This document shows, in pieces, positions 60,969 through 64,000 of a DNA stretch of 64,000 nt. The translations under genes were made by a program, and so were the position numbers. The notes beneath the pieces are model-generated. The model was not told the DNA's origin and made no database searches. It worked only from the letters and a program-made list of their open reading frames with translations. The DNA lies in NCBI GenBank assembly GCA_947477885.1, contig CANJUD010000001.1, positions 44,632 through 108,631 on the forward strand. Reading direction: 5' to 3'. Within the stretch, counting starts at the first letter, position 1. Each line of letters starts with the position of its first letter. Source of the stretch: Bacteroidota bacterium. GTDB taxonomy: Bacteria > Bacteroidota > Bacteroidia > UKL13-3.

Positions 60969-62063
60969 TTATTCTTTACCCAAAGTAAGGCTCCCTGACA
61001 ATTTTACTTCATATTTTTCTATAGTTTCCAGAAACTTATAATTGAGCTCTTCCTTTACGTGGGCAGCTGCGTCGAGGTCATGGGTGAGTACGAAATACAC
61101 AATCGTGATTTGTAAATTATAGTCTACAATATCAGAGAATGTTACTTGGTGATTTTCGCCAGTTTCTCCATTTTGATCAATTTTATTTTTAAATTCATCA
61201 ATAATTTTTTTTACTGTTTCATGCTTGGTGATGCTTTCGATATTCAAAATTGTTTTCACCCTTCTGATACCAGTTTGGCTAATATTGTTCAATGCAGTGT
61301 CTACCAATTTTTTATTGGGAACCGTCAATAATGTTTTTTCCAAAGTCCTAATTTTGGTAGAGCGGAATCCTACTTCTTCCACCACACCCTTTATTTTGTC
61401 AGATTCGATTAGATCGCCAACAGTAAATGGTTTGTCGAGTAATATTACAATGGAGCCAATTAGGTTTGCAATAGTTTCCTGAGCAGCCAAGGCAATGGCC
61501 AAACCACTAATCCCCAAACCGGTGATAAGCGAAGTGATGTCCATTCCAAAAACACTTCCCAATAATACCAATAATGAAACAATGCCGATAAAAACTTTAA
61601 TAATGTCCTTGAAAAACTTTACTACTTGTTCCCCATTATAGTCGTGGTGCGACTTGGCGGTTTCGAGCAATACAAATCCAATGAAATCGGCACTGCGAAG
61701 TATAATCCAAGTAAGCGAAACAATTAAAACGAACTTACCGAGGGACACAATAATTTGCTCAACTATATATATACTTTTACCAAATTTGAAGGTCCAATCA
61801 ACAGGTAAATCTATGCGGTCGAATGCCAATAGTACTGTGATTACGAGCAATAATAGTTCGAAAGGCGAACGCAAAAGACCAACAAATTCAGCGGGGTACT
61901 GCTTGTTTCCAGATGACTTTTTAAACAAGCGATAAAGTTGCCTGCTCAAAAAACCTGCAAAATATTTTTTTACTATAAAACCTGTGAGCAAAATGCCCGC
62001 CATCCACAAGTAGGATTCTACAGTATTACCCCATATTGATCTTTCAAAAATACTTAACAGCAT
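60969..62063 (-). CDS. MscS family mechanosensitive channel
   Basis: Started at ATG 62063 (364 residues); a TTG three codons upstream is less likely. There are four or five membrane helices, then the conserved pore-lining helix GLGISGLAIALAAQETIANL with the Ala/Gly packing pattern and IVILLDKPFTVGDLIE at the beta-domain start. The cytosolic cage domain (about 220-364) follows. It opens on hypo-osmotic shock to release solutes. The N-terminal helices exceed those of minimal E. coli MscS. Confidence 0.93.
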   Translation of the reverse strand: MLLSIFERSIWGNTVESYLWMAGILLTGFIVKKYFAGFLSRQLYRLFKKSSGNKQYPAEFVGLLRSPFELLLLVITVLLAFDRIDLPVDWTFKFGKSIYIVEQIIVSLGKFVLIVSLTWIILRSADFIGFVLLETAKSHHDYNGEQVVKFFKDIIKVFIGIVSLLVLLGSVFGMDITSLITGLGISGLAIALAAQETIANLIGSIVILLDKPFTVGDLIESDKIKGVVEEVGFRSTKIRTLEKTLLTVPNKKLVDTALNNISQTGIRRVKTILNIESITKHETVKKIIDEFKNKIDQNGETGENHQVTFSDIVDYNLQITIVYFVLTHDLDAAAHVKEELNYKFLETIEKYEVKLSGSLTLGKE

Positions 62064-62190
62064 GCGTTGCAAAATTATATATAATACTTTTAATAATGAA
62101 GATTAATTTTTAAACCACATAGAAAACATAGTTTTTTATACGATTAGCTAAGAAAAAAAGTGAAATACTTAATTTTTAATTTTCTTCTTA

Positions 62191-62198
62191 TACATTTG
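62191..62198 (+). promoter_or_regulatory. -7 promoter element of xth
   Basis: TACATTTG matches TAnnTTTG, 22 bases before the ATG at 62221. No clear -33 box. Confidence 0.5.
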
Positions 62199-62220
62199 CC
62201 CCCACTTACCACTTAATCGA

Positions 62221-62982
62221 ATGAAAATTATCACCTACAACGTAAATGGCATCCGCTCAGCTGTGAGCAAAGGATTGGCTAATTATATACAAAGCGAACA
62301 AGCAGATATATACTGCCTGCAAGAAACCAAAGCACAGCCTGAGCAAATTGATACAACCTTGTTTGAAGTAGCGGGCTATAATTCCTATTTTCATTCAGCT
62401 GAAAAGAAAGGCTATAGTGGCGTGGCCCTCTTGTGCAAAACCAAACCAAACCACGTTGAGATAGGTTGCGGCAATCCATTATACGACCGCGAAGGCCGTG
62501 TAATTCGTGCCGATTATGATAACATGTCCGTAATAAGTGTATATATGCCATCGGGCAGTAGCAGCGAAGAAAGACAGGCTTTCAAAATGGGATGGCTGGC
62601 TTTTTTTAATGAATATATTACTGAATTAAAATCTCAAATTCCCAACTTAATTGTTTGCGGTGATTATAATATATGCCACCGAGCAATTGATATACATGAC
62701 CCCAAGGGGAATGCCAATAGCAGTGGTTTTTTACCTGAGGAAAGAGATTGGATGGAGCAATATTTTAATAGTGGATGGACAGACTCATTCCGCCATTTAA
62801 ACCCACAACCCCATGCCTATACTTGGTGGAGTTTTAGAGCCAATGCCCGCAACAATAACAAGGGCTGGCGTATCGATTATTGTGCGGTGAGCGATGGCCT
62901 AAAAAACAAAATCAAACAATCGTGGATTGATCCTAGTGCAAGGCATAGCGACCATTGCCCTACCGGAGTTTTGCTGGGTTAG
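62221..62982 (+). CDS. xth: Exodeoxyribonuclease III
   Basis: The 253-residue AP endonuclease repairs abasic sites and blocked 3' ends. Family motifs are YNVNGIRSA (5-13), LQETKAQ, IYMPSGSS-like VYMPSGS, GDYNICH, the Xth-type segment AIDIHDPKGNANSSGFLPEE, and the catalytic SDHCP (near 245). The fold is the standard EEP type. Its end overlaps the next, convergent membrane gene by four bases. Its own promoter element is at 62191. Confidence 0.96.
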   Translation: MKIITYNVNGIRSAVSKGLANYIQSEQADIYCLQETKAQPEQIDTTLFEVAGYNSYFHSAEKKGYSGVALLCKTKPNHVEIGCGNPLYDREGRVIRADYDNMSVISVYMPSGSSSEERQAFKMGWLAFFNEYITELKSQIPNLIVCGDYNICHRAIDIHDPKGNANSSGFLPEERDWMEQYFNSGWTDSFRHLNPQPHAYTWWSFRANARNNNKGWRIDYCAVSDGLKNKIKQSWIDPSARHSDHCPTGVLLG

Positions 62983-63506
62983 TAGTCTCCGTTCAGCTTT
63001 TTTTGGTTATGATAATAATCCTTCATCTGCTCGCTAGCAGGAGTTCCTTTGCCATTAAATAAATCTATGAGATTTTCTGTTGGAACTATATAGAGTATCA
63101 GATTAAACAAAATCAAAAATACATTTTTTATTAAGATACTTCTATAATACAATTTTACATCGCTGTTAGAATTATTATTCCGAAGTTTTAATATATTAAA
63201 TATAATAGCGATTAACCAAACAGGCGAGCAAATCACTTGCCAGGCTTCACCTCCGGGAAGAATCATCAGTTTGAAAAATAACCCCACTATCATCGTTGCC
63301 AGTGCCAAACCATAAAGTAAAGAAGGTATGATAAACCTGTGAGGAAGATTGGGTTTCTTCAAACTATAAAATCCCAAAGGGAAATATAATAAACACAAAC
63401 TGGCCAAAGCGGAAACCAATATAATATCCCCACCCTGTATTTGGCTGCCTTTTAAAGTAAAACCAATCACAAATAAAACTATTGCTACACGTTCGGTGAA
63501 TTTCAT
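62979..63506 (-). CDS. Multi-spanning membrane protein of unknown function
   Basis: The 175-residue protein has five or so hydrophobic helices (VAIVLFVIGFTLKG, IILVSALASLCLLYFPLGFY, LYGLALATMIVGLFFKL, VWLIAIIFNILKL and NVFLILFNLILYIVP). I recognise no catalytic motif. It is translationally coupled to the VanZ-like gene by an ATGA overlap (63503-63506). It could be a GldL-like or simple integral-membrane partner, but the family remains unknown. Confidence 0.72.
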   Translation of the reverse strand: MKFTERVAIVLFVIGFTLKGSQIQGGDIILVSALASLCLLYFPLGFYSLKKPNLPHRFIIPSLLYGLALATMIVGLFFKLMILPGGEAWQVICSPVWLIAIIFNILKLRNNNSNSDVKLYYRSILIKNVFLILFNLILYIVPTENLIDLFNGKGTPASEQMKDYYHNQKKLNGDY

Positions 63507-63886
63507 TTTGTATATAATTTAATTGCAATATAGCTTCCTAACACAACTCCCAAACTATTCGCTAGTGCATCAATCCATTCGCCAAAGCGGTTGATGAAGA
63601 AAGTGGTTTGCATATATTCAAGCGTCATGCCCCAAAAGATGAGGAGTTCAGCAATGGGTATAATATATAGTTTTACAGGAAAATTATTCAGGTAAAAAGC
63701 TCTTTGCATTAAAACCATTTGCATCGCAAACATACCAAGATGAATAATTTTATCGAAGCTTATATGATTAAGAAACTCGAAATTGGGAATTTGATTGCCA
63801 GGGAAACTGCACAATACAAAAACAAATACAAACCATAGCAAAGCATATATAATAGAAAGTTTTGCTTTGCTTAAGGATTTGCTCAT
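63503..63886 (-). CDS. VanZ-like family membrane protein
   Basis: The 127-residue protein has four helices and the VanZ-type motif FDKIIHLGMFAMQMVL. RFGEWIDALANSLGVVLG carries the acidic residue near the last helix. VanZ-like proteins are linked to teicoplanin resistance in Gram-positives, but in Bacteroidota they are common beside gcvH and have no proven role. It overlaps the next gene by four bases. Confidence 0.85.
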   Translation of the reverse strand: MSKSLSKAKLSIIYALLWFVFVFVLCSFPGNQIPNFEFLNHISFDKIIHLGMFAMQMVLMQRAFYLNNFPVKLYIIPIAELLIFWGMTLEYMQTTFFINRFGEWIDALANSLGVVLGSYIAIKLYTK

Positions 63887-63961
63887 AGTATAATATTATA
63901 AGCAGAGATGCTGCCTCGTTTTTTTCGAGACAGAATATCACTGTTTTTATTAATAGTTATA

Positions 63962-64000
63962 TTATACGCCTACTTCAGCAGCATAAGCAGCCGAGGTAAG
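63962..64000 (-). CDS. gcvH: C-terminus of a gene cut by the window, probably gcvH
   Basis: The reverse strand reads LTSAAYAAEVGV and a TAA at 63962. This resembles the last residues of glycine cleavage protein H, which often end in an SAxAYxAEI-like helix, and gcvH is the usual neighbour of vanZ in Bacteroidota. Only twelve residues are visible, so this remains a guess. Confidence 0.35.
   Translation of the reverse strand, partial: LTSAAYAAEVGV

Noticed and set aside
63920..63945. A GCCTCG/CGAGAC stem between the VanZ gene and the last gene
   Set aside because: The stem is short, includes a mismatch and lacks a T-run on the relevant strand.

Overview
The window is one continuous stretch of a low-GC Bacteroidota chromosome, probably from the Chitinophagales/Sphingobacteriales side. 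I infer this from the fused LpxC-FabZ protein, the roughly 1,100-residue SecA, five proteins with C-terminal type IX secretion (T9SS) sorting domains, TAnnTTTG promoter elements and weak Shine-Dalgarno signals. No rRNA, tRNA or CRISPR array was seen. The hexamer ATATAT/TATATA is strikingly frequent, even inside genes.

Layout. 1-7920: a truncated secreted protein, then an HD phosphohydrolase and the lipid A genes lpxD, lpxC-fabZ and lpxA, with rmlB, a small barrel protein and a radical SAM enzyme inserted before lpxA. 7946-20678: a prolyl oligopeptidase, a lipocalin-like lipoprotein, gmhA, a small Cys/Lys-rich protein, a giant TraB/GumN-type protein, a CPBP protease, a GH18-deacetylase-GT2 trimodular enzyme and an outer-membrane-type protein. 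20679-26243: a REP-associated tyrosine transposase (RAYT) with dense palindromic repeats on both sides, then an operon for a tail-fibre-like repeat protein that is bracketed by a second repeat cluster. 26244-38649: two unknown genes, secA, panC, kdsB, a YidD/TPR/WD40/gpsA reverse operon and two glycosyltransferases, followed by a broken ferredoxin gene. 38961-47640: a reverse-strand metal-related island with two complementary half multicopper oxidases, T9SS cargo, a Cys-rich protein, an HYC_CC_PP protein, a TonB-dependent receptor, a His/Cys-rich protein and a PspC-like protein. 47746-64000: an M1 peptidase, acs, tdk, a five-gene lipoprotein/DUF1501/cytochrome-like cassette, an acyltransferase, typA, an MscS channel, xth, a VanZ-like protein and the likely tail of gcvH.

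Three observations stand out. (1) Two overlapping genes (40187-41038 and 38961-40190) each carry exactly two of the four HxH motifs needed for a trinuclear copper centre, and only one keeps the type 1 copper site. This suggests a two-polypeptide multicopper oxidase. (2) Four loci carry tandem 7-bp repeats of different sequence, each starting next to a shared GCGTCAGC core and three of them forming inverted arms. (3) The RAYT-associated palindromes come in versions whose loop is replaced by a second small palindrome with TCCCGA/TCGGGA ends, and the same swap appears in one heptamer element.
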